A DNA stretch of 64,000 bases, from contig JAPPFL010000024.1 of the NCBI GenBank assembly GCA_028823855.1, positions 41,038 through 105,037 on the forward strand, read 5' to 3'. This stretch comes from Albidovulum sp. (GTDB lineage: Bacteria > Pseudomonadota > Alphaproteobacteria > Rhodobacterales > Rhodobacteraceae). Numbering within the stretch: position 1 is the first letter of the stretch; every line of letters begins with the position of its first letter. Below, one piece after another: positions 48,300 through 58,831 of the stretch. The notes under the pieces are model-generated. The model searched no databases, was not told the DNA's origin, and worked only from the letters and a program-made list of their open reading frames with translations. A program made the translations under genes and the position numbers.

Positions 48300-49439
48300 A
48301 TGCGCGATTCGGTGGACAATTGGAAATTTCCGCCCATTGAGCTACGACGATTTGACGAATACGAACAAAAATTAGGTGATATGTTAAGAGGGAAGCGTGC
48401 GGAGAAAGGGCACTCGCTTCTCAAGATTGAAGAAGAACTCGGCATACGCCGATACATGATTGTCGCCATCGAAAAGTGCGATGCCAGCGCGTTCGAAAAC
48501 CCTTACTTTGTTCCAAGCCATGTACGCTCTTACGCGAGATACCTAGGGCTCGATCCGGAAAAGGTCTATCAGCAATTTTGCGAAGAGAGTAAATTCTCGC
48601 TTCCGGAAAGCGGAACGCTGCAACCGCTACCGAATTCTCCAGATGCGATATTCGAATCGAGGACGCGAGATTTTCCTTGGGCGAGCTCGCCGCAGCCGAC
48701 ATTTTCCGTTTCCGCGACTTCAGTTCTATCCGCTCTTGTTCTAATTTCTCTTGTCGGCGGAGCAGGTTACTTCGGATATTCCATACTGAAGGAATTTCAG
48801 CAAATAAGTTCGGTTCCAACCGAACTTGAACCGGAGTATGAATTCGCAGAGAATGAATTTACGCCCACATTTTTGTTAAATTCACCCTCCGATAAAGTTG
48901 GAGCATTCGCGGAAAGCGCTCCGTTTACGGACCTGCAAAACGATTTGGAACCCATAGGCGAATTGAAGCCTAGCGAATTAGGCATACTAGCCGAAAGTCG
49001 AGAATCGGCTGAGGACCAAAACCTAGTGGAACCTCACGGGCAACCCGCTGTGAACGCTGCGGTCTTGGCGCCTCCGGTCGCCGAACCGCCTAAGCCAAGG
49101 AACGAAGTCAAGATATTTGCGGCTAGACCTGCTTGGGTGCGCGTCAGAGCGGCGGACGACACGGTCCTTCTCGAAAAGATACTGGATGCTGGAGAATCTT
49201 ATTTGGTTCCGAAATCGAGTGGCGAGCTTAAGCTTAGAGCGGGCAATTCAGGTTCAGTCTATTTCGATATCGACGGGCAGCTTTACGGTCCCGCCGGACG
49301 CAAGACTAGCGTCGTTAAGAATTTGATGCTAAATGCTGCATCTCTTCGAGAAAAGTATGAATTGGCAGACGAAGACGCATTGCCAAAGCCCGCTCAGTCC
49401 TCGCTAGTCGCCGCTCGAATGAATACTGAATCCAATTGA
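48300..49439 (+). CDS. RodZ-like HTH membrane protein (HTH_25, DUF4115)
   Basis: A 379-residue protein with an N-terminal helix-turn-helix of the RodZ type (LGDMLRGKRAEKGHSLLKIEEELGIR and VPSHVRSYARYLGLDPEKV). A single membrane helix follows near residues 136-158, then an acidic periplasmic linker and a C-terminal DUF4115 beta domain (WVRVRAADDTVLLEKIL). RodZ links MreB to the cell wall machinery; whether this homologue does so is not shown. The start at 48300 has AGGCAAAGG before it; 48273 and 48207 are alternatives. ispG follows, a common pairing. Confidence 0.85.
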   Translation: MRDSVDNWKFPPIELRRFDEYEQKLGDMLRGKRAEKGHSLLKIEEELGIRRYMIVAIEKCDASAFENPYFVPSHVRSYARYLGLDPEKVYQQFCEESKFSLPESGTLQPLPNSPDAIFESRTRDFPWASSPQPTFSVSATSVLSALVLISLVGGAGYFGYSILKEFQQISSVPTELEPEYEFAENEFTPTFLLNSPSDKVGAFAESAPFTDLQNDLEPIGELKPSELGILAESRESAEDQNLVEPHGQPAVNAAVLAPPVAEPPKPRNEVKIFAARPAWVRVRAADDTVLLEKILDAGESYLVPKSSGELKLRAGNSGSVYFDIDGQLYGPAGRKTSVVKNLMLNAASLREKYELADEDALPKPAQSSLVAARMNTESN

Positions 49440-49786
49440 TTCGCATCCACGCCCGGGGCTTTGGCGCACTGCGTCGCATTCTGGCAAAGCAGAAGCGGCA
49501 ATCCGAATGTTAGAGAGTTTCGCCCGTGGGGCGGGATGCGCGATTATGCAATCAATTGCCAGAACGACAGTTTTCCAGCGATTTGAATTACGAAAATTCG
49601 ATTTTAACATTGCAGGCGTGGCGTCACAATTTTTCGGGTAATTGCGAGGTCGGAGTCCCGGTTGTACAGTCTGTCCCGTCAACTCCACCGCTGTTAGGGT
49701 CGCGAACGAATATTGAATCGCTGAAACCGAACCGCGCATCGAGGCGAACAAGGTGAGATCTAAAATCAGTTAGGAATGCAAACGTC
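49440..49786. other. Gap between the RodZ-like gene and ispG
   Basis: 347 bases with no gene. It may hold the ispG promoter; nothing specific can be supported. Confidence 0.35.
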
Positions 49787-50926
49787 ATGCTTCGCAATCC
49801 AGTTAGACCCTGGAAAAATATAGCGCGTCGTAAATCTCGCGAAATTAGCGTGGGTCCGGTTCGAGTGGGCGGCGATGCGCCGATTTCCGTGCAGACGATG
49901 ACGAATACGCTGACATCCGATGCCGAGGCGACATCCGCGCAGATTGCGGAGTGCGCCGAAGCGGGGGCAAATATAGTACGCGTGTCCGTTCCCGACGAAG
50001 ATTCGTCGAAGGCACTACGGAGAATAGTTGACAAGAGCACCGTGCCGATCGTTGCAGACATTCATTTTCATTACCGCCGAGCGATTGAATCCGCCGACGC
50101 AGGGGCGGCTTGCATTCGAATTAACCCGGGAAATATCGGCTCCCGGGAGCGAATTGAATCGGTCGTCTCGGCCGCGAGGGCAAACGGCTGTTCGATTCGC
50201 ATCGGAGTCAACGCGGGAAGCCTTGAAAGACACTTGCTTGAGAGGTTTCGGGAGCCTTGCCCGGAGGCGATGGTGGCTTCGGGCCTCGAACACATCAAGA
50301 TTCTCGAAGATTTGGACTTTTTTGATTTCAAGATCAGTTGCAAGGCCTCGGACGTCATGCTTGCCGTCGCCGCGTACAAGGGCTTGGCGGAAGAAACGGA
50401 CGCGCCGATACATTTAGGAATCACGGAGGCCGGCGGCGTGTATTCGGGAACAGTGAAGTCGGCGATTGGCATCGGAAGCCTGCTGCAATCGGGTATAGGC
50501 GATACGATTCGAGTCAGTTTGTCTGCTGATCCGGTAAAGGAAGTTCGAGCGGGTAACGAAATTCTGAAATCCCTCGGATTGCTTAAGCGCGGCGTGAACA
50601 TCATCGCGTGCCCAAGCTGCGCTCGCCAGGGGTTCGACGTAATAAATACGGTGGCAATTCTTGAGGACAAGCTTCAGCACATTACGACGCCTCTGGATCT
50701 TTCGATTATTGGTTGCGTCGTAAATGGTCCGGGTGAAGCGCTCATGACCGATATTGGATTTGCGGGAGGTGGAAAGAACTCTGGGATGCTTTATCTCTCT
50801 GGCGAGACTGCAGCCAAGCTATCCAACAGGGACTTGGTTAAACGCATCGTGCATGAAGTTGAAAAACGAGTCCGCGAATTAGAATCTTCCGATGGCGATA
50901 AAAGCAAACACATTCGGCAACAATAG
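49787..50926 (+). CDS. ispG: 4-hydroxy-3-methylbut-2-enyl diphosphate synthase (GcpE)
   Basis: Iron-sulfur enzyme of the MEP isoprenoid pathway, reducing methylerythritol cyclodiphosphate to HMBPP. The 379-residue protein has the N-terminal TIM barrel ([24 protein letters not shown]) and the C-terminal 4Fe-4S domain with CPSCAR-type cysteines and VVNGPGEA containing the conserved cysteine-glutamate surroundings ([12 protein letters not shown]). Length is typical of the short bacterial form. prfA follows after 89 bases. Confidence 0.96.
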   Translation: MLRNPVRPWKNIARRKSREISVGPVRVGGDAPISVQTMTNTLTSDAEATSAQIAECAEAGANIVRVSVPDEDSSKALRRIVDKSTVPIVADIHFHYRRAIESADAGAACIRINPGNIGSRERIESVVSAARANGCSIRIGVNAGSLERHLLERFREPCPEAMVASGLEHIKILEDLDFFDFKISCKASDVMLAVAAYKGLAEETDAPIHLGITEAGGVYSGTVKSAIGIGSLLQSGIGDTIRVSLSADPVKEVRAGNEILKSLGLLKRGVNIIACPSCARQGFDVINTVAILEDKLQHITTPLDLSIIGCVVNGPGEALMTDIGFAGGGKNSGMLYLSGETAAKLSNRDLVKRIVHEVEKRVRELESSDGDKSKHIRQQ

Positions 50927-51015
50927 TTATCGCGACCTAGGTCGCGGCGGGTCGCGCGCGGGTTCGGGATCGGTCCAGAAAGCAAAAAAGGACAGTTCTC
51001 TATCTGCTTGACAGC

Positions 51016-52098
51016 ATGGCGGCGTTGAAAGATAGCGCGAGCATGATACCCAAGAATTCTCTAAGCCGAATTCGATCACGGATGGCGGAGCTTGAGACGC
51101 GCCTGAGCGAATGCCAAGATACAACCGAGCTTATCGAACTCTCGCGAGAATATTCGGGACTCAAACCAGTTGTCGGTAAAATCGACGAATATTTCAATCT
51201 TGTTTCGGAATTTGAGCAATTGGAAGAATTGCAGGAAGACACAGAATTCAAGGAACTCGCGTCTGAGGAGTTGAAAGAACTAAAGCCAAAGCTGGAAGAA
51301 GCTCTGCAAGAGGTGAGAATTGCCCTTTTGCCGGTAGATGCTGACGACGACCGTGCAGCAATTCTCGAAGTCAGAGCCGGTACGGGAGGCGACGAAGCGG
51401 CCCTGTTTGCTAGCGACTTGGTTCGGATGTACGAACGATTTGCCCAGACGGCCGGTTGGAAATTTGAAATTATTGCCTCGAGCGCAGCAAGCCTGGGAGG
51501 CTATCGGGAAGTTACGGCCGAAGTTAAGGGAAGCGGCGCCTACGCGAAGTTGAAATTCGAATCTGGAGTTCATCGTGTACAACGGGTACCGGTAACGGAA
51601 GCGAGCGGGCGTATACATACATCGGCCGCAACCGTCGCAGTGCTTCCGGAAGCCGAGGAGGTTGATGTCGACATACCTCCGTCCGATTTGCGAATCGACA
51701 CGATGCGCGCCAGCGGAGCAGGCGGACAGCACGTCAACAAGACGGACTCCGCAGTTCGGATAACTCATATTCCAACGGGTATCAGCGTAACGTCCTCCGA
51801 AAAATCCCAACATTTCAATAGATCACTGGCAATGAAGGTCATTCGAACCAGGTTGTTCGAAGAAAAACGGCGAAAGGTTGATGCCGAGCGCGCCGCGGAC
51901 CGAAAGTCGCAGGTTGGCTCGGGCGACAGGTCTGAAAGAGTGCGCACTTACAATTTCCCTCAAGGTAGAATTACGGACCACCGAATAAATTTGACAGTCT
52001 ATAAGCTAGAGCAAGTGCTGGCCGGCGATCTCGACCAGCTAGTTGCTGCGCTGGTCGCCAACGACAGGGCGAGGCGGTTGGCGGAAATCGAAATTTGA
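51016..52098 (+). CDS. prfA: Peptide chain release factor 1
   Basis: Terminates translation at UAA and UAG. The 360-residue protein carries the stop-codon reading tripeptide PVT (192-194) in [14 protein letters not shown] and the catalytic GGQ at 236-238, whose glutamine is methylated by PrmC. The ATG at 51016 is used; a second ATG at 51043 (IPKNSLSRI) is close to where some homologues start. The stop TGA overlaps the TTG start of prmC. Confidence 0.96.
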   Translation: MAALKDSASMIPKNSLSRIRSRMAELETRLSECQDTTELIELSREYSGLKPVVGKIDEYFNLVSEFEQLEELQEDTEFKELASEELKELKPKLEEALQEVRIALLPVDADDDRAAILEVRAGTGGDEAALFASDLVRMYERFAQTAGWKFEIIASSAASLGGYREVTAEVKGSGAYAKLKFESGVHRVQRVPVTEASGRIHTSAATVAVLPEAEEVDVDIPPSDLRIDTMRASGAGGQHVNKTDSAVRITHIPTGISVTSSEKSQHFNRSLAMKVIRTRLFEEKRRKVDAERAADRKSQVGSGDRSERVRTYNFPQGRITDHRINLTVYKLEQVLAGDLDQLVAALVANDRARRLAEIEI

Positions 52099-52943
52099 CC
52101 GCAACTGTGCGCGATGCGTTGCGGCGCGCGGCGCGAAAACTGAATTGGGCCGGCGTACCGGACGCCGGGACCGACGCTCGATTTCTCTTGGCGTTTGCAA
52201 TGGGCCGATCCGTTTCGATGCTAACACTCGACGATGATTTGCGGCTCGGCGGGACCGAGGAAACCAAATTTGAAAATGCGGTCGAATTGCGGCTGCGAAG
52301 GAAGCCGGTTTCTCAAATCGTAGGCTACCGGGCATTTTGGAAGCAGGAATTCGCCATTGATTGCAACGTTCTTGATCCAAGGCCGGAAAGCGAGTTTCTG
52401 GTGGAACAAGCAATTGGGAGTGATCCAATTCGGATTTTGGACTTGGGTACGGGAAGCGGCTGTATTCTGCTTGCGATTTTGAGCGAATGCCCGGGTGCAA
52501 CGGGCGTAGGCGTAGATTGCAGTGCTGACGCATTGGAAATTGCGTTTCGAAATGCCGGGCGGCTCGGACTGCGGGACAGAGCAGCCTTCTGTCTTTCCAA
52601 TTGGTTTGCCGAGGTGAAAGGAAAGTACGATTTAATCGTGTCAAACCCGCCTTACGTCTCGGAGTCCGAATACTCGCGTCTGGATCCGGAGATCAGGGAT
52701 TGGGAACCGGAAATTGCCCTGAAGGCAGGCGAATCCGGGCTGGAAGCATTCCGGGAAATTGCAGGTAGCGCGCGCGAATTTCTCGCTCCGGGCGGCGAAT
52801 TGCATTTGGAAATAGGGCGGGGGCAGGAACGCGACGTGCAACGCATATTTGAATACGAGGGCTATAGTCTTTGCCGTCGCTCGAAAGATTTAGATCAACG
52901 GGTTCGCGTTCAAGCATTCCGGTACGGACATGCTCCTGAATAA
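52095..52943 (+). CDS. prmC: Release factor glutamine methyltransferase
   Basis: Methylates the GGQ glutamine of release factors using S-adenosylmethionine. The 282-residue protein has an N-terminal helical domain, the SAM loop DLGTGSG at 116-122 and the catalytic NPPY at 184-187. Its TTG start overlaps the prfA stop as TTGA, so it is translated by coupling to the gene for its own substrate. No in-frame ATG gives a better family fit. Confidence 0.95.
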   Translation: MTATVRDALRRAARKLNWAGVPDAGTDARFLLAFAMGRSVSMLTLDDDLRLGGTEETKFENAVELRLRRKPVSQIVGYRAFWKQEFAIDCNVLDPRPESEFLVEQAIGSDPIRILDLGTGSGCILLAILSECPGATGVGVDCSADALEIAFRNAGRLGLRDRAAFCLSNWFAEVKGKYDLIVSNPPYVSESEYSRLDPEIRDWEPEIALKAGESGLEAFREIAGSAREFLAPGGELHLEIGRGQERDVQRIFEYEGYSLCRRSKDLDQRVRVQAFRYGHAPE

Positions 52944-53148
52944 AAAATCGTTATTGACGGAATCTACGGACTGAATTAAGATGTTGCGAATCGCGTTTGG
53001 GCGGAAAACGGCGCAAAGAGCTGATGCGCAAGTCGTAGGTGCTTTTTTTGCGCGCCACTTTATCGGGAACAATTCGGCGAAAACCCCAAGGTCCAGCCAT
53101 TAAATGGCTTGGTTCATGCGATTGTTGAACTGATCCCGGCGGAAATTT

Positions 53149-53673
53149 ATGCAAGACAAAAACTATCAACGCATGAGAGCAATCAATAAATCGCGCGTAC
53201 GCAACAAGAACAGTCGCCGTGCTGTCGGCAATGTTTTAAACCGCGTTTTTGAGAGTTCGGGGCCCGAAGGCAAAATTCGCGGTACTCCGCAGCAGATAAT
53301 TGAAAAATATCAAGCTTTGTCCCGCGACGCGTCACTAAGCGGCGATAGGGTTGCTGCGGAGAATTTCGCGCAGCATTCCGAGCACTATGCTCGGCTTCTA
53401 AGCGAAGCGCAGCTTGAGCTTGAAGCGCGTCGCGAAATGAAGGAAGCGCAGGCCGCAGCGCATCGACGCACCGATTCGCCTACGCGCAATGGCGGTCAAC
53501 CTGCTGAAAAGCCCGAATCTTCGGATAATCCAATCGCCGCCGGCGATACTCGAGACAGCGGACTCGTCGATACGCCCGAAGGCATTTCTCCAAAGCGCGC
53601 CAGAGCCGCTTCTCATCCCGGCGCAGTCGCGGTTAGCGAAAAATCTGTCGGAAAAGCATCGGCTGTAGAATAG
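53149..53673 (+). CDS. DUF4167 domain protein
   Basis: A 174-residue basic protein of unknown function, conserved in alphaproteobacteria next to prmC. The conserved part is at the N terminus (RVRNKNSRRAVGNVLNRVFES, then the PQQIIEKYQALSRDA and NFAQHSEHYARLL stretches). The rest is low-complexity, rich in A, E, S and P. The many arginines suggest RNA or nucleic-acid binding, which is inference. It converges with rsmA with three bases between their stops. Confidence 0.85.
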   Translation: MQDKNYQRMRAINKSRVRNKNSRRAVGNVLNRVFESSGPEGKIRGTPQQIIEKYQALSRDASLSGDRVAAENFAQHSEHYARLLSEAQLELEARREMKEAQAAAHRRTDSPTRNGGQPAEKPESSDNPIAAGDTRDSGLVDTPEGISPKRARAASHPGAVAVSEKSVGKASAVE

Positions 53674-53676
53674 CAT

Positions 53677-54528
53677 TCATTTGCCCGAATGCGGATCCGA
53701 ATAGAATTGCCTTGCAAGTAGGCAGTAATCCGCCACCGACAAATCTTCCGCGCGGCAGCAGGGGTCAACGCCGATACGCCGTAGCGCTATCTCGGCGCTT
53801 GGACCGAATCGTGCAAGGCTGCTCCGCAGCATTTTTCGCCTTTGCCCGAATGCGGCGGCCGAAACTTTCATCAGGTGCTCCGGCTCGATTTGTGAGTTCG
53901 AGTCGATTGGAACAAATCTTATAACGCTTGAACTAACTTTTGGGCGGGGGGCGAAGGCTTTCGCCGGCACATGCATTACAAGTCGCGGAATGGTACGGAA
54001 CTGGGCAAGCACCGACAGTCGCCCGTAAGTTCTATTCCCGGGCGGCGACAAAATTCGTTCAGCAACTTCGCGTTGGAACATCAGAGTCATGCTTTGCCAA
54101 AACGGTGGCCACGAATTCGAAAGAAGCCATTTGGAGAGCAGTACCGTTGAGACATTGAACGGCAAATTCGAAGCAATTACGACTGGCGGCGAAAGTTCAC
54201 CAAATGGCTCATATTTCGTCGCGTCCGCGTGCCGGATTGCAAGGCGGCCCTCTGACGCGACCGCGACCTCTTCAAGAGCCGGCAAGAATCGAGAATCCTT
54301 TTCGACGGCAAGAACGTGTCTAGCTCCCGCCAAAAGCAGACTTCGGGTCAAGCTTCCTGGTCCAGGTCCGATTTCCAAGACATCGCAAGCGGCAAGATTG
54401 CCGCAGGACCTAGCTATTTTTGCCGTTAAATTTAAGTCGAAAATAAACGATTGGCCGAGCGACCGCTTGGCTAGTAGATTATGCTTGGCCACGACTTCAC
54501 GAAGCGGCGGCAAGCTTTCCAAACTCAT
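53677..54528 (-). CDS. rsmA: 16S rRNA (adenine1518/1519-N6)-dimethyltransferase
   Basis: KsgA-type enzyme that dimethylates two adenines near the 3' end of 16S rRNA during small-subunit maturation. The 283-residue protein has the entry stretch KRSLGQSFIFDLNLT, SAM loop EIGPGPGSLTRSLL, and the catalytic NLPFNVST motif, then a C-terminal helical domain. Its ATG overlaps the pdxA stop by four bases. It is the last gene of the minus-strand lptF-to-rsmA operon. Confidence 0.95.
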   Translation of the reverse strand: MSLESLPPLREVVAKHNLLAKRSLGQSFIFDLNLTAKIARSCGNLAACDVLEIGPGPGSLTRSLLLAGARHVLAVEKDSRFLPALEEVAVASEGRLAIRHADATKYEPFGELSPPVVIASNLPFNVSTVLLSKWLLSNSWPPFWQSMTLMFQREVAERILSPPGNRTYGRLSVLAQFRTIPRLVMHVPAKAFAPRPKVSSSVIRFVPIDSNSQIEPEHLMKVSAAAFGQRRKMLRSSLARFGPSAEIALRRIGVDPCCRAEDLSVADYCLLARQFYSDPHSGK

Positions 54529-55514
54529 TGGCCGGCACTCCTTCGGGTACGCGACAGTCGAGCTGCTAATTCGATGGCGCGCGTCATACTTTCGGCGTTG
54601 GCGGAGCCTTGGCCGGCAAGGTCGAACGCCGTTCCGTGGTCTGGCGAAGTTCTGACGATTGGCAGCCCCAGCGTTACATTGACGCCCCGATAGAAGTCCA
54701 ACGCCTTGATAGGGATCAGCGCCTGATCGTGGTACATACAGATTGCGGCATCATAATGCAGTCGCGCCTGTTCATGAAACATAGAGTCCGCCGATAGTGG
54801 CCCTGAAATCGCCAGGCCCTGCTCGCGTAGGCGTTTGACGGTCGGCAGGATGATCGTTTCTTCTTCTTTGCCGAGCACGCCTCTTTCGCCCGCATGGGGG
54901 TTCAAGGCTGCAACGGCAATCCTTGGCGACGGGATTCCAAAATCGATTCGTAGCGCCTCATGCGTAACCGTGATCGTTGAATAAATCAGTTCTTGGTTCA
55001 ACACGCAGGGAACTTCGGAAATCGAGCAATGGCGCGTCGTTGGGACGACTCTGACGCTGGGAGAATCAAGCATCATGACAACTGAACGGGAACCGCAAAT
55101 TGCCGCTAGAAACTCCGTTTGGCCCCCAAAGTCGAAATTTGCTCCGGAGCGCAGCAGGAATTTACTAACCGGTCCAGTACAAACGGCCGCGGCTCTCCCT
55201 TTCATCGCATAGCAGGTCGCCTTTTCGATTGAACGAATTATGGAAGCGGCATTGGAAGCGTCGGCTTTACCGACTCGTGGCTCAACGGCAAAATTGTTGC
55301 CAATCACGGGAATGCCGTGATTCATAGCTTCCGGCGCGTCTTCCGGTGCCTTGATCACGCGAACTGCCGCTTCGTTACCAAACAGTTTGGTGTACCGCGG
55401 GTCGAACAATACAAAAAACGGGATGGTTCCGCGCAATCGCTGCCAAGCCTTTGAAATTATTTCAGGACCGATTCCGGCCGGGTCGCCGCATGCAATAGCG
55501 ACCGGCAGGTTCAA
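54525..55514 (-). CDS. pdxA: 4-hydroxythreonine-4-phosphate dehydrogenase
   Basis: Acts in DXP-dependent vitamin B6 synthesis. The 329-residue protein starts AIACGDPAGIGPEI and keeps the metal-site histidines in TTRHCSI, in the YHDQALIPIKAL stretch and in TSPDHGTAFD. It uses a TTG start that overlaps the surA stop as TTGA, and its own stop overlaps rsmA, so translation of surA-pdxA-rsmA is tightly linked. Confidence 0.95.
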   Translation of the reverse strand: MNLPVAIACGDPAGIGPEIISKAWQRLRGTIPFFVLFDPRYTKLFGNEAAVRVIKAPEDAPEAMNHGIPVIGNNFAVEPRVGKADASNAASIIRSIEKATCYAMKGRAAAVCTGPVSKFLLRSGANFDFGGQTEFLAAICGSRSVVMMLDSPSVRVVPTTRHCSISEVPCVLNQELIYSTITVTHEALRIDFGIPSPRIAVAALNPHAGERGVLGKEEETIILPTVKRLREQGLAISGPLSADSMFHEQARLHYDAAICMYHDQALIPIKALDFYRGVNVTLGLPIVRTSPDHGTAFDLAGQGSANAESMTRAIELAARLSRTRRSAGQ

Positions 55515-56728
55515 CGTCTTATGATCGCATTTGCGCGAAGCTGCCTGAGGTGGACCTGCGCATAGGATTCCAGCCTCTGATTTCTAATCGTGTTGAATAC
55601 GGCGTCTCTTTCCGCCGACCTTTCGCGGGAACCGTACAGCCTGCGGCAAAGCATCAACAATTCGATTGAGCCCTCGGTCCTTCCGGGCAGAATCGCGAAT
55701 TCGCCGTGATCCAGCTTTGCGATTTCTACAACACGAGCCTCGCTTATGTCCTCGGGTCTCAATGATTGACGCTTAAATGATCCTTTGGGCCAAGCCTGAG
55801 TCTCCAGAAGAAGTTCGGTGCACGTTGCGACGCGACTCATGACTCTGTTCGCCACCTCTACGGCTTCGGAGCGTTCGCGCGACTTCGTTCTGATTTGAAG
55901 AGTTGCGTAGTCGATTTCATGCTCCTCTCGAAACAAATCGTCTTTTCGCATGCCGCGCTTGAAAAAGATGTAGATGACCTGAGGCAATTCTATCGGCGGA
56001 ATGACCGAGCCGGACGGCGCAGACTGGATTGCCGTTCGAGCAGCGGCGGGAATCCGCGAGATCGGTAGCCAACCGATATCGCCGCCGCGTTGTCGCGAGG
56101 CGGACTGCGATACGGCGGTGGCCGCTTCGCGAAAGTCCTCCAAATTGCGAACCGAGCTGTAAACTTGCTGTGCGAGCCGTCTCGATGCGTCCGCCAACCC
56201 AGGTTGTTTAGCGATAACGATTTCTGACAATAGCACGGATTCCGTTTTGAGGCGCGGGTCGAGCTGAAGCGCCAAGTCAATGTCGTCGTTCGTAATATTC
56301 TGAACTTGAGCGGAATAGAGGCCGGACACGACCTTGCGCCACAGAAGTCCGGCAACGACGAAGTTTTGGAACACAGCCGGGTCGACACCCTCGGAAACAA
56401 GTTCCGCCAAAAATTCTTCGGTCGACAGGTTCGCTCTAGCCGCGAATTCAAGCATTCCTTCTTCAATTTCGGCTGAAGTCAGCCCGTAGTTCAACCTCTT
56501 GGCTTCAGCCAAATAAAGACGCTCGTCGATCAACGCGTTTTCGGCCTGCTCCTTCAGGTTTCCTCTTATACTCAAAGCCCTTAACATTAAGGCGCGCTGA
56601 GAAATCTCGTAGTTGCTAATGGGAATTCCGTTGACGGTAATAGCGGTCGCAAAAGGGCTCGCCTGTGCAATCAAAACCGAAGGGATGACCCAAATCGCTA
56701 ACGCAATCAGATATTTAAATTTTCGCAT
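55511..56728 (-). CDS. surA: Periplasmic peptidyl-prolyl isomerase chaperone SurA
   Basis: Escorts outer-membrane proteins, including LptD, through the periplasm. The 405-residue protein has a signal peptide (residues 1-23, ending IAQA), the N-terminal chaperone domain (ALIDERLYLAEAKRLNYG) and one parvulin domain (about 165-260, with RGGDIGWLP and PPIELPQVIYIFF). A C-terminal region carries a second, degenerate PPIase-like part. It is longer than usual for an alphaproteobacterial SurA with one clear domain but within range. It lies 18 bases behind lptD. Confidence 0.88.
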   Translation of the reverse strand: MRKFKYLIALAIWVIPSVLIAQASPFATAITVNGIPISNYEISQRALMLRALSIRGNLKEQAENALIDERLYLAEAKRLNYGLTSAEIEEGMLEFAARANLSTEEFLAELVSEGVDPAVFQNFVVAGLLWRKVVSGLYSAQVQNITNDDIDLALQLDPRLKTESVLLSEIVIAKQPGLADASRRLAQQVYSSVRNLEDFREAATAVSQSASRQRGGDIGWLPISRIPAAARTAIQSAPSGSVIPPIELPQVIYIFFKRGMRKDDLFREEHEIDYATLQIRTKSRERSEAVEVANRVMSRVATCTELLLETQAWPKGSFKRQSLRPEDISEARVVEIAKLDHGEFAILPGRTEGSIELLMLCRRLYGSRERSAERDAVFNTIRNQRLESYAQVHLRQLRANAIIRR

Positions 56729-56746
56729 TGGTTTCCGTGCCTGTAT

Positions 56747-58831
56747 TTAGCCGCAAGATGCCGTATTCGAACTTTCGCTACCGCCACCAAGCCCAAGCCA
56801 GAAATTAATTTTTATTGAAGTGACGGGTGCATTGTCAAACATTGATCGGAACCTGCGCGCAATACCGAATTCGAATCCAGCGCAGTCCTTCGCGTTGGCA
56901 ACTACGATTTCTTCATTGATCGGCGTGCCAATGGCGCCGTCAAATTTCCAGTCCGCGCGAATGCTCCAACGTGGCGTCAATTCATACCGGAGGTCGAGGG
57001 AATAGTACTCCGAAAATTCAGAGGTCGATATGAGCGGGTCGGGCGCGAACCACGAATATCCGCCGTTAAGTGTAATTCCGCTTCTGACTACTCTAACGCC
57101 GAAGTCGGCTCTGGATATTTCAAGAGCGTCATCGAATAAGGCGCGACCCTTCAGCTTAAGGAAATTCGCGGTCTTCAGTTCGGTTGCAACGACATAGTCC
57201 GAATTCCGGCCATTCAATCCAGAAGATGGCGAAAAATCGTGTTGTGCGTCTCTCCTGATTATTCGGCCGACAAACATCTCCAATTCGGAACCGGCGGCCG
57301 AATGGCGGTTGTAGATCAAGCCCAAATTGAGCCTGGCACCAGTTTCCGAACGGTCATGGCTCGAAAACCGATTCGCTAGAAGCAAATTCGTTTCGTCGAG
57401 TTCCAGCAATTTGCTGTCTTCGTTTTCTACGACCGGGTCGGACTGCGACGACCAGACAAATTGCGCGACGGGCTCCAACGTCTCAAAGACGGAGGATTCT
57501 CTTTTGATCCAAGGCCAGCGAAGCTTGAAACCGACGGACTTGCCTGTCTTGAATTGCGATCCGGAGGCCTCGCCGCCATAGTTATAGGCTACAGCCGTTC
57601 CAGAAAATTCGGATGTGAATTCGACCCCGTTTGAGGCAATCCATGAGCGGGACCAGCCGAATCTGGCACCCGCAGCAAGCCTATCCGTCCCTTGCTCTCT
57701 CTCCAATGCCGTTGCCGACAATTCTAGGTCGGCGGACCCTCCTATCTCCAGCTGCTCGAACCTAAAGTTCAGGAATGTTCGCCCGATTAGAGTAGGCATG
57801 GTTCGATTTGCCATTGGATCCGTAAGCGACCGAAAATGAAATAAATCCGTTTGAACGCGGCTTCTTCGCGATCGGTGAACGAGCGCGAATCTATTTTCGA
57901 TCCGGTTCTTTTGAGAATAGGCGAATTCGCTAAGAAACTGGTTGTCGGAAACCACTTGGTTGCTGTGGCTCAGTTTCAAACTGTCGGTCAGCCTCCAATT
58001 GCCTTCAGCCGATATCCACGCTCTGTAATCTTCGTCGATAGTTCGGCCGTCCGCAATCGAACCCGAAAATTTGATCTTTCCCTTCGAAGATACAATTCGA
58101 TTTTCAAATTCGAGACCCGAACCGCTTCTTGTCGTAAAGAACGGAGTAACGGTTAAGTCGGCGTGATCGCCGAGAGTTTTAAAGTACGGCAGTGCGAACT
58201 TATTGCCGATCGCGCTTGTTCTAACAAATTCCAGCGGAAGCACGCCATCCGCCCTTTCAACGTTGGGTCCGGGCATACTTAGCCAAGGAACAAACGCAAT
58301 CGGTATGCCCATGACACGAAAGACGGCGTTCCTTAGTACAATCCTTTCTACTGCGTCGCCCGATTCAACCTCGTCGGCGTCAATGCTCCAAGTCGGTGTT
58401 TCGCCCGGATTGCAGAGCGTGCACGGCGACCCGTAGGCTTTTCTTAGCCGATAACCTTCCCGCTCCTTAATCAGCTCTGCCGCGGTGAATTGTACCCGCT
58501 TGTCCAGAAGAAGCCGGGCATCCTTCAAAATGCCTTCTCTCAAATCCGACGACAGTTCAGCATATTCGGCAACAACGACCGATTGGTCCTCGGAAACAAA
58601 AGTAAGCGGACCTAGAACGGTTACGATTCCGCTATTTCGATCAAATTCGATTCGCTTTGCGCGGATAAAACTCCTTGGACCCCTCATTTCAACATTGCCG
58701 GTCGCAGTTAGCAACGAAAATCCTTTCGAAAATTCAATCTCTTCCGCGGCGAGCGTAAGCCGTTCCCGAGCCAGGGCGGCGTTCGAAAGGAATAATGCTG
58801 CAACCGTGAACGCGAAAAATAGCACCCTCAC
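56747..58831 (-). CDS. lptD: LPS-assembly outer-membrane protein LptD
   Basis: Outer-membrane beta-barrel that, with LptE, inserts lipopolysaccharide into the outer leaflet. The 694-residue protein has a signal peptide (to about residue 21, ALARERLT), an N-terminal OstA/LptA-like beta-jellyroll (about 24-120) and the C-terminal barrel domain. Cysteines are present after the jellyroll (GSPCTLCNPGETPT) and at the very C terminus (NTASCG), fitting the disulfides known in LptD. A GTG start lies directly next to the lptG stop. Confidence 0.93.
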   Translation of the reverse strand: MRVLFFAFTVAALFLSNAALARERLTLAAEEIEFSKGFSLLTATGNVEMRGPRSFIRAKRIEFDRNSGIVTVLGPLTFVSEDQSVVVAEYAELSSDLREGILKDARLLLDKRVQFTAAELIKEREGYRLRKAYGSPCTLCNPGETPTWSIDADEVESGDAVERIVLRNAVFRVMGIPIAFVPWLSMPGPNVERADGVLPLEFVRTSAIGNKFALPYFKTLGDHADLTVTPFFTTRSGSGLEFENRIVSSKGKIKFSGSIADGRTIDEDYRAWISAEGNWRLTDSLKLSHSNQVVSDNQFLSEFAYSQKNRIENRFALVHRSRRSRVQTDLFHFRSLTDPMANRTMPTLIGRTFLNFRFEQLEIGGSADLELSATALEREQGTDRLAAGARFGWSRSWIASNGVEFTSEFSGTAVAYNYGGEASGSQFKTGKSVGFKLRWPWIKRESSVFETLEPVAQFVWSSQSDPVVENEDSKLLELDETNLLLANRFSSHDRSETGARLNLGLIYNRHSAAGSELEMFVGRIIRRDAQHDFSPSSGLNGRNSDYVVATELKTANFLKLKGRALFDDALEISRADFGVRVVRSGITLNGGYSWFAPDPLISTSEFSEYYSLDLRYELTPRWSIRADWKFDGAIGTPINEEIVVANAKDCAGFEFGIARRFRSMFDNAPVTSIKINFWLGLGGGSESSNTASCG

